Part shown: positions 38,607 through 48,310 of the stretch, piece after piece
Layout of the letters: each line of letters starts with the position of its first letter
Numbering within the stretch: the first letter of the stretch is position 1
DNA from: Nocardioides mangrovicus
GTDB lineage: Bacteria; Actinomycetota; Actinomycetes; Propionibacteriales; Nocardioidaceae
Direction of reading: 5' to 3'
Length of the DNA stretch: 64,000 bases
Assembly: GCF_003674065.1 (NCBI RefSeq)
Contig: NZ_RDBE01000010.1
Span: 654,906 to 718,905, forward strand
Position numbers and translations under genes: made by a program
The notes under the pieces: model-generated
Seen by the model: the letters and a program-made list of their open reading frames with translations, nothing else
Databases searched by the model: none
Told to the model about the DNA's origin: nothing

Positions 38607-38669
38607 GGGGGAGGCCTTTCTGTGGCCCGCGGTTCGCGGCCGTGGGTGGAACGGGTCCGGAGGTGGGGG

Positions 38670-41204
<2,535 letters not shown>

Positions 41205-41222
41205 CGTGTGGTCCTTTCCGGG

Positions 41223-41267
41223 GCTCGGACCGACCGGTCCGCATCAGCGGGACCGGCCGGTCCGAGC
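41223..41267 (-). promoter_or_regulatory. Long hairpin between SBP and ABC fusion genes
   Basis: Arms 41223-41240 and 41250-41267 pair at 17 of 18 positions around a 9-nt loop. Located in the 84-nt gap downstream of the binding-protein gene; such hairpins commonly protect the upstream mRNA or attenuate read-through so that the binding protein exceeds the membrane subunits. Confidence 0.6.
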
Positions 41268-41288
41268 AGAGGGGTGGGCCCGGAGGCC

Positions 41289-42386
41289 CTACTTGCCGAG
41301 CTTCGCCTGCTGGTCGCCGGGCATCTCGGCCGACAGGTAGACGTCGCCGGGCAGGTCCTTGCGGCACTGCACGCCGTGCGGCTGCTGGCTCACCGAGTCC
41401 TCGAAGACCGGGCCCTTGAAGGAGTCCGCGGTCGGGATCTTGCCGCCGGTCGCCTTGGCCACCGCGTAATCCACCGCGAGCCGGACGTTGTCGTTGCCGG
41501 TGGTGACGGTCATCATCTTGAACGGGTCCGTGGCCTGCTGGTCCTGCCAGAAGCAGCTCAGCGAGTTGCCGTCGCTGGTCGCCAGCGCGGGGATCGAGCG
41601 GCCGCTCTTGGCGAACAGCGGCAGCGAGCTGACCAGCGTCGGGCCGAAGTCGGAGACGATGACGTCGATCTTCGGGTACTTGGCGATGTCGGCCGTCAGC
41701 AGCTGCTGGGTCTTGGTGGGGTCCCAGTTGGTCGGCTGGAACGGCGTCTGGCCGATGAACTTGTAGGAGTCGGGCAGGTTCTTGCGCAGCGTCGTGTACT
41801 CGGTGGTGCTCTGGCTGTTGCCGGCCGGACCGCCCAGGAACAAGATGTTGCCGCCGTTCGGCACGTTCTGCTTGATCCAGGTGGACCAGTTGACGGCGTC
41901 GTTGGCGAAGTCGTCGCCGATCCACTTGTCGTAGTTGGTGCCGGCCTTACCGCCGGGGAAGACCCGGTAGGGCACCGTCACCACGCCGGCCTTGAACGAG
42001 TCGGTGAGCGCGGGGAGCACCGCCTTGCCGGCGTCGGGGAAGACCACCATCGCGTCGACCCCGGAGGAGACCATGCCCTTGATGTCGGAGATGGCCTTCT
42101 GGGTGTCGCCCTGCCCGTCGGCGTAGCGGAACTTGGTGACACTGGGGCACTTGGACGCCTCGTCCTTGCCCGAGGCGGTCGTCACCAACCGCCAGCTGTT
42201 GCCGCCGTAGCCGTCGAGCAGCCCGAGGGTGATCTTCTTGGTGCCGCACCACGACGGTGCGCCCTTGACGTGGGTGACCGGACCGCTGGCGCCGTTGGAC
42301 TGTCCTCCCGAGGAGCCGCAGGCGGCGAGCGCCATCGACGCCACCAGCGAAGCGCAGGCGGCCGCGACCGTCGTGCGAGATCTCAT
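41289..42386 (-). CDS. ABC substrate-binding lipoprotein, sugar type
   Basis: Extracytoplasmic binding protein of 365 residues. Signal peptide with lipobox LAAC (Cys at residue 23) followed by GSSGGQSNGASG. The mature part is of periplasmic-binding-protein type 1 (ribose/autoinducer-like) fold, with AISDIKGMVSSGVDAMVVFPD in the first lobe and DVIVSDFGPTL in the second. It defines what the operon imports; three Trp-bearing loops (NSWRLV, VNWSTW, TNWDPT) may line the pocket (inference). AAGGAG precedes the ATG by 8 nt. Hairpins lie on both sides of the gene, consistent with its need for higher expression. Confidence 0.92.
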   Translation of the reverse strand: MRSRTTVAAACASLVASMALAACGSSGGQSNGASGPVTHVKGAPSWCGTKKITLGLLDGYGGNSWRLVTTASGKDEASKCPSVTKFRYADGQGDTQKAISDIKGMVSSGVDAMVVFPDAGKAVLPALTDSFKAGVVTVPYRVFPGGKAGTNYDKWIGDDFANDAVNWSTWIKQNVPNGGNILFLGGPAGNSQSTTEYTTLRKNLPDSYKFIGQTPFQPTNWDPTKTQQLLTADIAKYPKIDVIVSDFGPTLVSSLPLFAKSGRSIPALATSDGNSLSCFWQDQQATDPFKMMTVTTGNDNVRLAVDYAVAKATGGKIPTADSFKGPVFEDSVSQQPHGVQCRKDLPGDVYLSAEMPGDQQAKLGK

Positions 42387-42407
42387 CGTTGTTCTCTCCT
42401 TACTCGG

Positions 42408-42427
42408 GCGCGACAGCGGTGTCGCGC
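42408..42427 (-). promoter_or_regulatory. Perfect 8-bp hairpin upstream of SBP gene
   Basis: Arms GCGCGACA and TGTCGCGC with loop GCGG, in the gap between the permease gene and the binding-protein gene. May act as an mRNA processing or stability element, or a weak terminator. Confidence 0.5.
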
Positions 42428-42471
42428 ACTACCGGCCCCGAAGCCGCGGACTGGGTGGTGGGCACCGACGC

Positions 42472-43503
42472 TCATCCCGTGCCGGCCGCCGGCGCCCCGG
42501 CAGCTGCCGGGGGTCGCGGTCGGCGGGCCAGGATCGAGCGCCAGTCGATGGTGTAGAGCGAGACGCCGACGGCCAGGGCGGCCGCCTGCACCAGCGGCGA
42601 GATCGCCGCGGAGAAGCCGAGGACGGTGACCAGCTGCACCAGCTGCTGCAAGAAGACCGCCGCGATCACGGTGGGAAGCGGGAACCCGCGGCCACCGAGC
42701 AGCGAGGTGCCGCCCAGCACCACGACGGCGATCGAGGGGAGCAGGAAGGTGTCGCCGGCGAACGCGGTCGGCTGGGAGGTGATGCCGGCGACCAGGATCC
42801 CGGCCAGGCAGTAGAGCAGCTGCGCCCAGACGTAGGTCGCGGTCCGGTGGGTGCGCACCCGCAGCCCGGCCGCCCGCGCCGCGCGCTGGTTGGCACCGAT
42901 CGCCTCGAACCGGCGTCCGGCCACGGTGCGCTTGACCACCAGCGTCACCAGTCCCAGGGTGGCGATCGCGAAGAACACCGAGTTCGGCACCCCCAGCGTG
43001 GAGCCGCCGCCGATGTCGCCCATCAGCCGGGTGGTGATGCGCGGCCGGCCGCCGGAGATCTGCAGGTTGACGCCGTACAGCACGGCGTTGGCGCCCAGCG
43101 TGGCGATGATCGGGTTGAGCCCCATCGTGCCGATGAGCAGGCCGTTGAGCGCCCCGGCGGCCACGGCGAGCACCAGCGCGATCAGCACCGCGACGCCGAG
43201 CTTGGAGCTGTCGCCGTCGGGCACGTGGGTGATCACCACCAGCGCCAGCGAGATGGCGCCGGGCACCGAGAGGTCGATGCCGCCCTGCTGCACGACCAGC
43301 ATCTGGCCGAGCCCGGCGATGGCCAGCACGGCAGCGATCGGCAGCATCCCCGACAGCGAGGTACCCGAGACGCTGGCCCGGTCGAGCAGGGCGCTGAGCA
43401 CGAAGAGGATCACCGTGGCGGTGCCGATGGTCACCAGGCCCTTGGAGGCCCAGGTGCGACCAGCGGCCAGCTGGGGCCGATCCTGCTCGAGCGTCGTCGC
43501 CAT
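42472..43503 (-). CDS. ABC sugar-type permease (RbsC-like)
   Basis: Inner-membrane permease of 343 residues with about 9-10 hydrophobic segments. Family marks: QGGIDLSVPGAIS in the first half, GLNPIIATLGANAVLYG in the middle, and GGTSLLGGRGFPLPT near the end. It is the first gene of the operon, reading permease, binding protein, ATPase-permease fusion, M24 protein, three dehydrogenases. ATG has GGAGGAGG about 9-10 nt upstream. A promoter with an embedded inverted repeat lies about 60 bp upstream. Confidence 0.92.
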   Translation of the reverse strand: MATTLEQDRPQLAAGRTWASKGLVTIGTATVILFVLSALLDRASVSGTSLSGMLPIAAVLAIAGLGQMLVVQQGGIDLSVPGAISLALVVITHVPDGDSSKLGVAVLIALVLAVAAGALNGLLIGTMGLNPIIATLGANAVLYGVNLQISGGRPRITTRLMGDIGGGSTLGVPNSVFFAIATLGLVTLVVKRTVAGRRFEAIGANQRAARAAGLRVRTHRTATYVWAQLLYCLAGILVAGITSQPTAFAGDTFLLPSIAVVVLGGTSLLGGRGFPLPTVIAAVFLQQLVQLVTVLGFSAAISPLVQAAALAVGVSLYTIDWRSILARRPRPPAAAGAPAAGTG

Positions 43504-43561
43504 CGCCCGTCGCCCTCCTCCGCGGCTGTTGTGACGCCACTCACGTCACGTGTTGAGCCGG

Positions 43562-43590
43562 ACTGTACTAAGTTGCATGGGAATGCACAA
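43562..43590 (-). promoter_or_regulatory. Promoter with embedded operator for the ABC/dehydrogenase operon
   Basis: On the minus strand: -35 TTGTGC (43590-43585), 17-nt spacer, -10 TACAGT (43567-43562), start expected near 43555. The inverted repeat TGCAT-GGGA-ATGCA (43574-43587) lies between and over the -35, in the position of a repressor site. No regulator gene is present in the operon. Confidence 0.5.
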
Positions 43591-43722
43591 CCGGCGCCGG
43601 CTAGTTTTCTGCCAGCAGAGGCCCGCGGGGCGCACCTCTTGCGGGATTTCGGATCGATGTTGTTCAGTACTGCTCTACCGACGAGACAGTCACACTCGTG
43701 ATCAGCCGGCGAGGAGGCCCGC

Positions 43723-44583
43723 ATGGATCTGGGACTGGAAGGAAAGGTCGCCCTGGTCACCGGGGCCGGTCGCGGCCAGGGTCGGGCGATGGCGGTCCGG
43801 CTCGCCGAGGCCGGCGCCGACGTCGCCTGCCTCGACATCGACGGCACCGTCGAGACCGCGCCGTACCCGCTGGCCGGCGTCGAGGACCTGACCGAGACCG
43901 CGCAACTGGTGGAGAAGACCGGGCGTCGGGCGCTCGCGCTGGCTGCCGATGTGCGCTCGCAGGCCGAGCTCGACGAGGCGGTGGCGCAAACGCTGACCGA
44001 CTTCGGCGGGCTCGACGTGGTCGTGGCCAACGCCGGTATCTGGGCGCTCGGCGCCTTCTGGGAGCTCACCGAGACGCAGTGGACCCAGATGCAGGACGTC
44101 GTCCTGGGCGGGGTGTGGCGCACCGTCAAGGCCGCGACCCCGCACCTGATCTCGCAGCAGTCGGGGTCGGTGGTGCTGACCTCGTCGGTCAACGGCCTGG
44201 AGGGCGGGCCCGGGTTCGCCCACTACACCGCGGCCAAGCACGGCGTCATCGGCTTCATGCGCGCGGCGGCCCAGGAGCTGGGTCCGCACAACGTGCGGGT
44301 CAACGCGATCTGTCCCGGCTTCATGGACACGCAGATGAACCAGTGGCCCGGCGCCTACGACATGATGGCCGGCCACCCCGGTGGCACGGCGCAGGACCGG
44401 GCTGACGGCGCCTACCACTGGTCGCTGCTGCAGGGCCGCGGCGCGCTGCCCGTCGAGGCGACCGCCGACGCGGTGCTGTGGCTGGCCGGCGACCTCTCGC
44501 GTCACGTCACCGGCGTCGCGCTCCCCGTCGACGGCGGCCACCTGGTGCTGCCCGGGCTCAACACCGCGCCGGTGCGACCGTGA
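43723..44583 (+). CDS. Mycofactocin-coupled SDR family oxidoreductase
   Basis: Short-chain dehydrogenase of 286 residues. The nucleotide motif reads GAGRGQGRAMAVRLAEAG (GRGQGR in place of the usual GxxxGIG), and the inserted PYPLAGVEDLTETAQLVE segment is the mark of the mycofactocin-associated SDR subfamily, which holds its NAD tightly and passes electrons to the peptide-derived cofactor mycofactocin. VVANAGI, TSSVNG and the HYTAAKHG catalytic motif are intact. ATG follows GAGGAGG by 5 nt. It is divergent from the ABC operon and coupled to a second SDR by GTGA overlap. Confidence 0.9.
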   Translation: MDLGLEGKVALVTGAGRGQGRAMAVRLAEAGADVACLDIDGTVETAPYPLAGVEDLTETAQLVEKTGRRALALAADVRSQAELDEAVAQTLTDFGGLDVVVANAGIWALGAFWELTETQWTQMQDVVLGGVWRTVKAATPHLISQQSGSVVLTSSVNGLEGGPGFAHYTAAKHGVIGFMRAAAQELGPHNVRVNAICPGFMDTQMNQWPGAYDMMAGHPGGTAQDRADGAYHWSLLQGRGALPVEATADAVLWLAGDLSRHVTGVALPVDGGHLVLPGLNTAPVRP

Positions 44584-45356
44584 GCGCCACCGCCACGTTC
44601 GACTTCTCGGGCGCGGTGGTCCTGGTGACCGGCGGCGGGAGCGGCATCGGCCGGTCCGTGACCCGCAGCTTCCTCGACGCCGGCGCCGACGTCGCGGTGC
44701 TCGGCCGTCGGTTGGAACGCTGCGAGGAGACGCTGGCCGGCCATCCCGAGGAGCGCACCATGGCCCTGGCCTGCGACGTGGGCCGGCCCGAGGAGGTGGC
44801 ACACGCGGTCCGCGGGGTCGTCGACCGGTTCGGTCGCCTCGACGTCGTCGTCAGCAACGCGGCGCTCTACGTCTCCGGCTCCCTGACCGACCTGGACGAG
44901 GCCACCTGGGCCTCGATGCGCGCCACCAACGTCGACGGCACCTTCCACCTGCTCCGGCACTGCCTGCCCCACCTCGAGGCCAGCAGCGGCAGCGTCGTGG
45001 CGGTCTCCTCGGTCTCCGGCGAGCGCGGCGACTGGGGCCAGGCGGCCTACAACGCCACCAAGGGAGCGGTCAGCCTCTTCGTGCGCAGCCTCGCCCTCGA
45101 CTACGGCGCGCGCGGCGTGCGCATCAACGCCGTCGCGCCGGCCTTCACCCTCACCGACATGACCGCCCGCGTCGACCGCGACCCCGACTCGCTCGCACCC
45201 TTCGTCAACCGCGTCGCCCTCGGCCGCCTCGCCGAGCCCGACGACATCGCCCCCGCGGTGCTCTACCTCGCCAGCGACGCCGCCCGCTACGTCACCGGCG
45301 TCGTCCTCCCGGTCGACGGCGGCACCAGCGCCTCGACCGGCCAGCCTCACCTGTAG
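44580..45356 (+). CDS. SDR family oxidoreductase (classical)
   Basis: Classical short-chain dehydrogenase of 258 residues: TGGGSGIGRS, VVSNAALY (NNAG variant), catalytic Ser in VSSVSGE and Tyr/Lys in YNATKGA. Its sequence GRRLER after strand 2 suggests NADP use (inference). The GTG start overlaps the stop of the mycofactocin-type SDR (GTGA), so the pair is co-translated. Together with the three MDR enzymes across the divergent promoter, five alcohol-type oxidoreductases serve this locus. A strong hairpin follows the stop. Confidence 0.9.
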   Translation: MSATATFDFSGAVVLVTGGGSGIGRSVTRSFLDAGADVAVLGRRLERCEETLAGHPEERTMALACDVGRPEEVAHAVRGVVDRFGRLDVVVSNAALYVSGSLTDLDEATWASMRATNVDGTFHLLRHCLPHLEASSGSVVAVSSVSGERGDWGQAAYNATKGAVSLFVRSLALDYGARGVRINAVAPAFTLTDMTARVDRDPDSLAPFVNRVALGRLAEPDDIAPAVLYLASDAARYVTGVVLPVDGGTSASTGQPHL

Positions 45357-45363
45357 CGCGACG

Positions 45364-45395
45364 CAGCCCCGGCCGACAGGGTCGGACCGGGGCTG
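45364..45395. terminator. Bidirectional terminator hairpin
   Basis: Outer arms CAGCCCCGG and CCGGGGCTG enclose a second stem CCGAC/GTCGG. It lies between the convergent SDR gene and the tRNA gene and can end transcription from both sides. Confidence 0.7.
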
Positions 45396-45401
45396 ACGCG
45401 G

Positions 45402-45488
45402 CGGTGGCGGAGGGATTTGAACCCTCGGTGGACTTGCGCCCACAAACGCTTTCGAGGCGTTCTCCTTAGGCCGCTCGGACACGCCACC
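45402..45488 (-). tRNA. tRNA-Ser (anticodon CGA)
   Basis: An 87-nt tRNA including the discriminator base. The 7-bp acceptor stem GGTGGCG/CGCCACC, anticodon loop CTCGAAA giving anticodon CGA (reads UCG), long variable arm and T-arm GGTTCAAATCC are all visible on the minus strand. The discriminator is G, as expected for serine; the 3' CCA is not encoded (the DNA reads CCG). Confidence 0.95.
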
Positions 45489-45521
45489 GCAGAGGAATGT
45501 ACCGGAGCCGACGGTGGCTCC

Positions 45522-45971
45522 CTAAATCCGCTGACCGGCGAAGAAGGCGTCGAGGAGGGCTCTCGACTCCTCGGCCAGCACGCCCGCGACGACCTCGGGG
45601 CGGTGGTTGAGGCGCCGGTCGCGGGCCACGTCCCACAGCGAGCCGACGGCGCCGGCCTTGTCGTCGTAGGCCGCGAACACGATGCGGTCGACGCGGGCCA
45701 GCACGGCGGCGCCCGCGCACATCGTGCAGGGCTCGAGCGTGACGACCAGCGTGTGGCCGGCCAGACGCCAGCCCTCGACGGCGCTGGCGGCCATGCGCAG
45801 CGCCACGACCTCCGCATGCCCGGTGGGGTCGCCGGACAGCTCGCGGGTGTTGTGGCCGCGGCCGACCACCCGGCCCTCGGCGTCGACGACGACGGCGCCG
45901 ATCGGGACGTCGTCGGGCAGCGCGTGCCGGGCCTCGGCCAGGGCGAGCCGCATGGAGTCGGACCAGGTCAC
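45522..45971 (-). CDS. tadA: tRNA-specific adenosine deaminase
   Basis: Zinc deaminase of 149 residues that converts A34 to inosine in tRNA-Arg(ACG). The zinc site is HAE (TGHAEVVAL) plus PCTMC (LEPCTMCAGA). The GTG start at 45971 overlaps the stop of the preceding gene by 4 nt (GTGA); ATG 45953 is an alternative six codons later. Length and motif spacing are normal. In actinobacteria this gene typically follows a short partner gene, as here. It is next to a tRNA-Ser gene, probably by chance. Confidence 0.94.
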   Translation of the reverse strand: MTWSDSMRLALAEARHALPDDVPIGAVVVDAEGRVVGRGHNTRELSGDPTGHAEVVALRMAASAVEGWRLAGHTLVVTLEPCTMCAGAAVLARVDRIVFAAYDDKAGAVGSLWDVARDRRLNHRPEVVAGVLAEESRALLDAFFAGQRI

Positions 45972-46456
45972 GCGGTGGTGAGCCCCGCCAGGTCGTCGAA
46001 GGCCTCGCCGAAACCGAGCCGGGTGGCGATGTCGCTGAGCTGCTCGTCGGGGTAGAGGTCGTCGTCGTCGACCACCAGCCCCAGCTCGACCGCACTCATC
46101 CCCAGGTCGGTCAGCAGGGCAAGGTCGCCGGCGGGCTCGGTCTCGGCGTCGTCCTCCACCGGGATGCGCAGGTGGTCGACCACCGAGCGGGCGATCTCGA
46201 ACTCGGTGGCCGCAGTCGCGTCCGAGAGGAGCACCCGGTAGTCGGCGGCGGTCGGGCGCAGCAGGATGAAGAAGTCCTCGTCGACGCTGAGCAGCGCCAC
46301 CGCGCTGTCGCCGGGCATCCGGCGCAGGTGGCGCGCGACGTCGTCGAGCGACTCCAGCGCAGCAAGGGGAATGTCCTCGGCCCGCCACTCGCCGCCGTCA
46401 CGGTAGGCGGCGACCGCCAGATCGATCTCTTCCGCAACTGCCGTCCCGGAGGGCAT
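45968..46456 (-). CDS. tRNA adenosine deaminase-associated protein
   Basis: Acidic protein of 162 residues found beside tadA in actinobacteria and named for that position; its biochemical role is not established. It has no membrane segment and is rich in Asp/Glu ([11 protein letters not shown] near the end). Regions [23 protein letters not shown] are conserved in look. ATG 46456 is used because no earlier in-frame start has a reasonable context. It is divergent from upp, sharing a 52-bp promoter region, and translationally coupled to tadA. Confidence 0.85.
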   Translation of the reverse strand: MPSGTAVAEEIDLAVAAYRDGGEWRAEDIPLAALESLDDVARHLRRMPGDSAVALLSVDEDFFILLRPTAADYRVLLSDATAATEFEIARSVVDHLRIPVEDDAETEPAGDLALLTDLGMSAVELGLVVDDDDLYPDEQLSDIATRLGFGEAFDDLAGLTTA

Positions 46457-46508
46457 GACTCGATCGTCGCAGAACCGCCCCGGCCTGACTACTGCGATAG
46501 TTCCGCCC

Positions 46509-47150
46509 ATGGAGACCCACGTCGTCGACCACCCGCTCGTCGAGGCCAAGCTGACCACGCTGCGCGACGAGCGCACCGAGTCCTCGACCTTCCGCACGCT
46601 GGCCGACGAGCTGGTCACGCTGCTGGCCTACGAGGCCACCCGCGGGGTCCGGGTGGAGGACGTCACCGTGCAGACCCCGGTCGCTGCGGCGCACGGCGTG
46701 GCGCTGGCCCGGCCGCGGCCGCTGGTGGTGCCGATCCTGCGGGCCGGCCTGGGGATGCTCGAGGGGATGATGCGGCTGCTCCCCACCGCCGAGGTGGGCT
46801 TCCTGGGCATGGTGCGCGACGAGGAGACGCTGCGCGCCTCGACCTACGCCGAGCGGCTGCCGGCGGACCTCTCCGGGCGCCAGTGCTACGTGCTCGACCC
46901 GATGCTGGCCACCGGCGGCACCCTGGCCGCCGCGATCTCGTTCCTCGTCGAGCGCGGCGCTGACGACATCACCGCGATCTGCCTCCTCGCCGCCCCCGAG
47001 GGCTGCGCGAACCTCGAGCAGGGCCTGGCCCACGTCGACGTCCCGGTGCGCATCGTCACCGCCGCGATGGACGAGAAGCTCAACGAGGTCGGCTACATCG
47101 TCCCCGGCCTCGGCGACGCCGGCGACCGGCTGTACGGGGTCGCGCAGTAG
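46509..47150 (+). CDS. upp: Uracil phosphoribosyltransferase
   Basis: Enzyme of 213 residues that makes UMP from uracil and PRPP in pyrimidine salvage. The PRPP-binding motif is DPMLATGGT near residue 135, preceded by [13 protein letters not shown]; the C-terminal end [16 protein letters not shown] carries the uracil-binding loop. Length is typical (about 208-215). ATG 46509 fits the conserved N-terminal [16 protein letters not shown]. The stop is followed after 5 nt by a large palindrome that probably terminates transcription. Confidence 0.96.
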   Translation: METHVVDHPLVEAKLTTLRDERTESSTFRTLADELVTLLAYEATRGVRVEDVTVQTPVAAAHGVALARPRPLVVPILRAGLGMLEGMMRLLPTAEVGFLGMVRDEETLRASTYAERLPADLSGRQCYVLDPMLATGGTLAAAISFLVERGADDITAICLLAAPEGCANLEQGLAHVDVPVRIVTAAMDEKLNEVGYIVPGLGDAGDRLYGVAQ

Positions 47151-47155
47151 CGCCT

Positions 47156-47197
47156 CGTGTGCTCCACCGGTCGTTCCAGCGACCACTGGAGCACACG
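47156..47197. repeat. Long palindrome flanking AbiEi/REase-fold gene, left copy
   Basis: Outer arms CGTGTGCTCCA (47156-47166) and TGGAGCACACG (47187-47197) pair perfectly; the inner GGTCG/CGACC also pairs. It lies between upp and the next gene. A related palindrome with the same CGTGTGC/GCACACG ends and CGGTCGC-type core occurs at the far end of that gene. Confidence 0.75.
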
Positions 47198-47257
47198 ACT
47201 GCGAGCCTGTGGATCGCCGTTCGCGCGACCGACCGACCTTGGCCACACTCGTCCGGC

Positions 47258-48178
47258 ATGGACGACGGTCGGTGGCGCGAGCTGGCGCGGCGCCAGGACG
47301 ACATGCTCGCCGTGCGTCAGCTCGTCGACCTGGGCGTGTCGCGCTCGGTGGTGCGGCACAAGGTGTCCTCCGATCGATGGGTGCGGCGCAGCGAGCACGT
47401 GCTGTCCACGACCACCGGTGAGCTGACCCAGCGACAGCTGATGTGGCTGGGCGTGCTCCACGCCGGCGACCGCTCCCTGGTCGGCGGCCTCACGGCGGCC
47501 ACCGTCCACGGGCTGCGGAACTGGACCCGCGACGAGGTGACGGTGCTCGTCGACGACGAGTGGTCGTTCGCCCCTGTGCCGGGCGTCGAGTTCGTCCGCA
47601 CCCGTCGCACCCTGCCCGACCTGCGCGGCTCTCGTCGCGGTGAGCTGCCGGTGTGCGCCCTGGAGCCGGCGGTCCTCCTCTTCGCCGCCCGCGAGCGGTC
47701 GGCCAGGTCCGCGCAGGGCGTCCTCGCCGCCGCCGTGCAGCAGGAGCTCACCACCCCCGAGCTGCTGCTGGGCTGGATCGCCCGGCTCCGTCCGCTGCGA
47801 CGAGCGCCGCTGCTGCGGCGCGTGCTCGAGGACGTCACCGGCGGTGCGCAGTCGCTCGCCGAGATCGACGTGCGTCGGATGTGCCGCAGCCACGGCCTGC
47901 CGATACCCGTGCGGCAGCGAGCGCGGCTCGACCGCGACGGCCGCCGCCGGTTCACCGACTGCGAGTGGCGCCTCGCCGACGGCCGGGTGGTGATCCTCGA
48001 GGTCGACGGCGCCTTCCACCTCGATGTCGTCCAGTACGGCGAGGACGTCCGTCGGCACCGTCGGCTCTCGACGCCCGGGCGGATCATCGTGCGCTGCACC
48101 GCTCTCGAGCTCCGCGACGATCCGGACTCGATCGCCCGGGACCTTCTGGCCCTCGGCGTCCTCACCTCGTGTGCCTGA
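47258..48178 (+). CDS. AbiEi-like winged-helix plus restriction-endonuclease-fold protein
   Basis: Protein of 306 residues. The N-terminal part (MLAVRQLVDLGVSRSVVRHK, then RWVRRSEHVLST) has the form of the winged helix found in AbiEi-type antitoxins; the C-terminal part has an endonuclease-like core CEWRLADGRVVILEVDGAFH followed by RRHRRL, as in DUF559/Vsr-like proteins. A DNA-binding or cleaving role is inferred from these folds. No toxin gene is adjacent. ATG 47258 has no strong ribosome-binding site. The gene is bracketed by two related palindromes; the second overlaps its stop codon, suggesting a cassette. Confidence 0.7.
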   Translation: MDDGRWRELARRQDDMLAVRQLVDLGVSRSVVRHKVSSDRWVRRSEHVLSTTTGELTQRQLMWLGVLHAGDRSLVGGLTAATVHGLRNWTRDEVTVLVDDEWSFAPVPGVEFVRTRRTLPDLRGSRRGELPVCALEPAVLLFAARERSARSAQGVLAAAVQQELTTPELLLGWIARLRPLRRAPLLRRVLEDVTGGAQSLAEIDVRRMCRSHGLPIPVRQRARLDRDGRRRFTDCEWRLADGRVVILEVDGAFHLDVVQYGEDVRRHRRLSTPGRIIVRCTALELRDDPDSIARDLLALGVLTSCA

Positions 48179-48209
48179 GCGGTCGCCAGGGCGACCGATG
48201 GAGCACACG
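48168..48209. repeat. Long palindrome flanking AbiEi/REase-fold gene, right copy
   Basis: Outer arms CGTGTGC (48168-48174) and GCACACG (48203-48209), inner arms CGGTCGC (48180-48186) and GCGACCG (48191-48197). It overlaps the stop codon of the AbiEi-like gene at 48176-48178. Ends and core match the left copy. Confidence 0.75.
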
Positions 48210-48310
48210 ACGCCGGACTCTTACCAACCTCATACGTCACTCCAGTCACAAGAGTCCCAATTTTTCGCCTACAGTGGTCCAGTCCGGCCGCCTGAAGAGT
48301 CTGGGTCTCG

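Noticed and set aside
45402-45488. tRNA-Ser as an integration site of a genomic island
   Set aside because: No integrase or direct repeat of the tRNA 3' end was seen; the genes that follow (tadA, upp) are housekeeping genes.
47258-48178. Type IV toxin-antitoxin (AbiEi/AbiEii) system
   Set aside because: Only the winged-helix part resembles AbiEi; no AbiEii nucleotidyltransferase toxin lies on either side, and the C-terminal part is an endonuclease-like fold.
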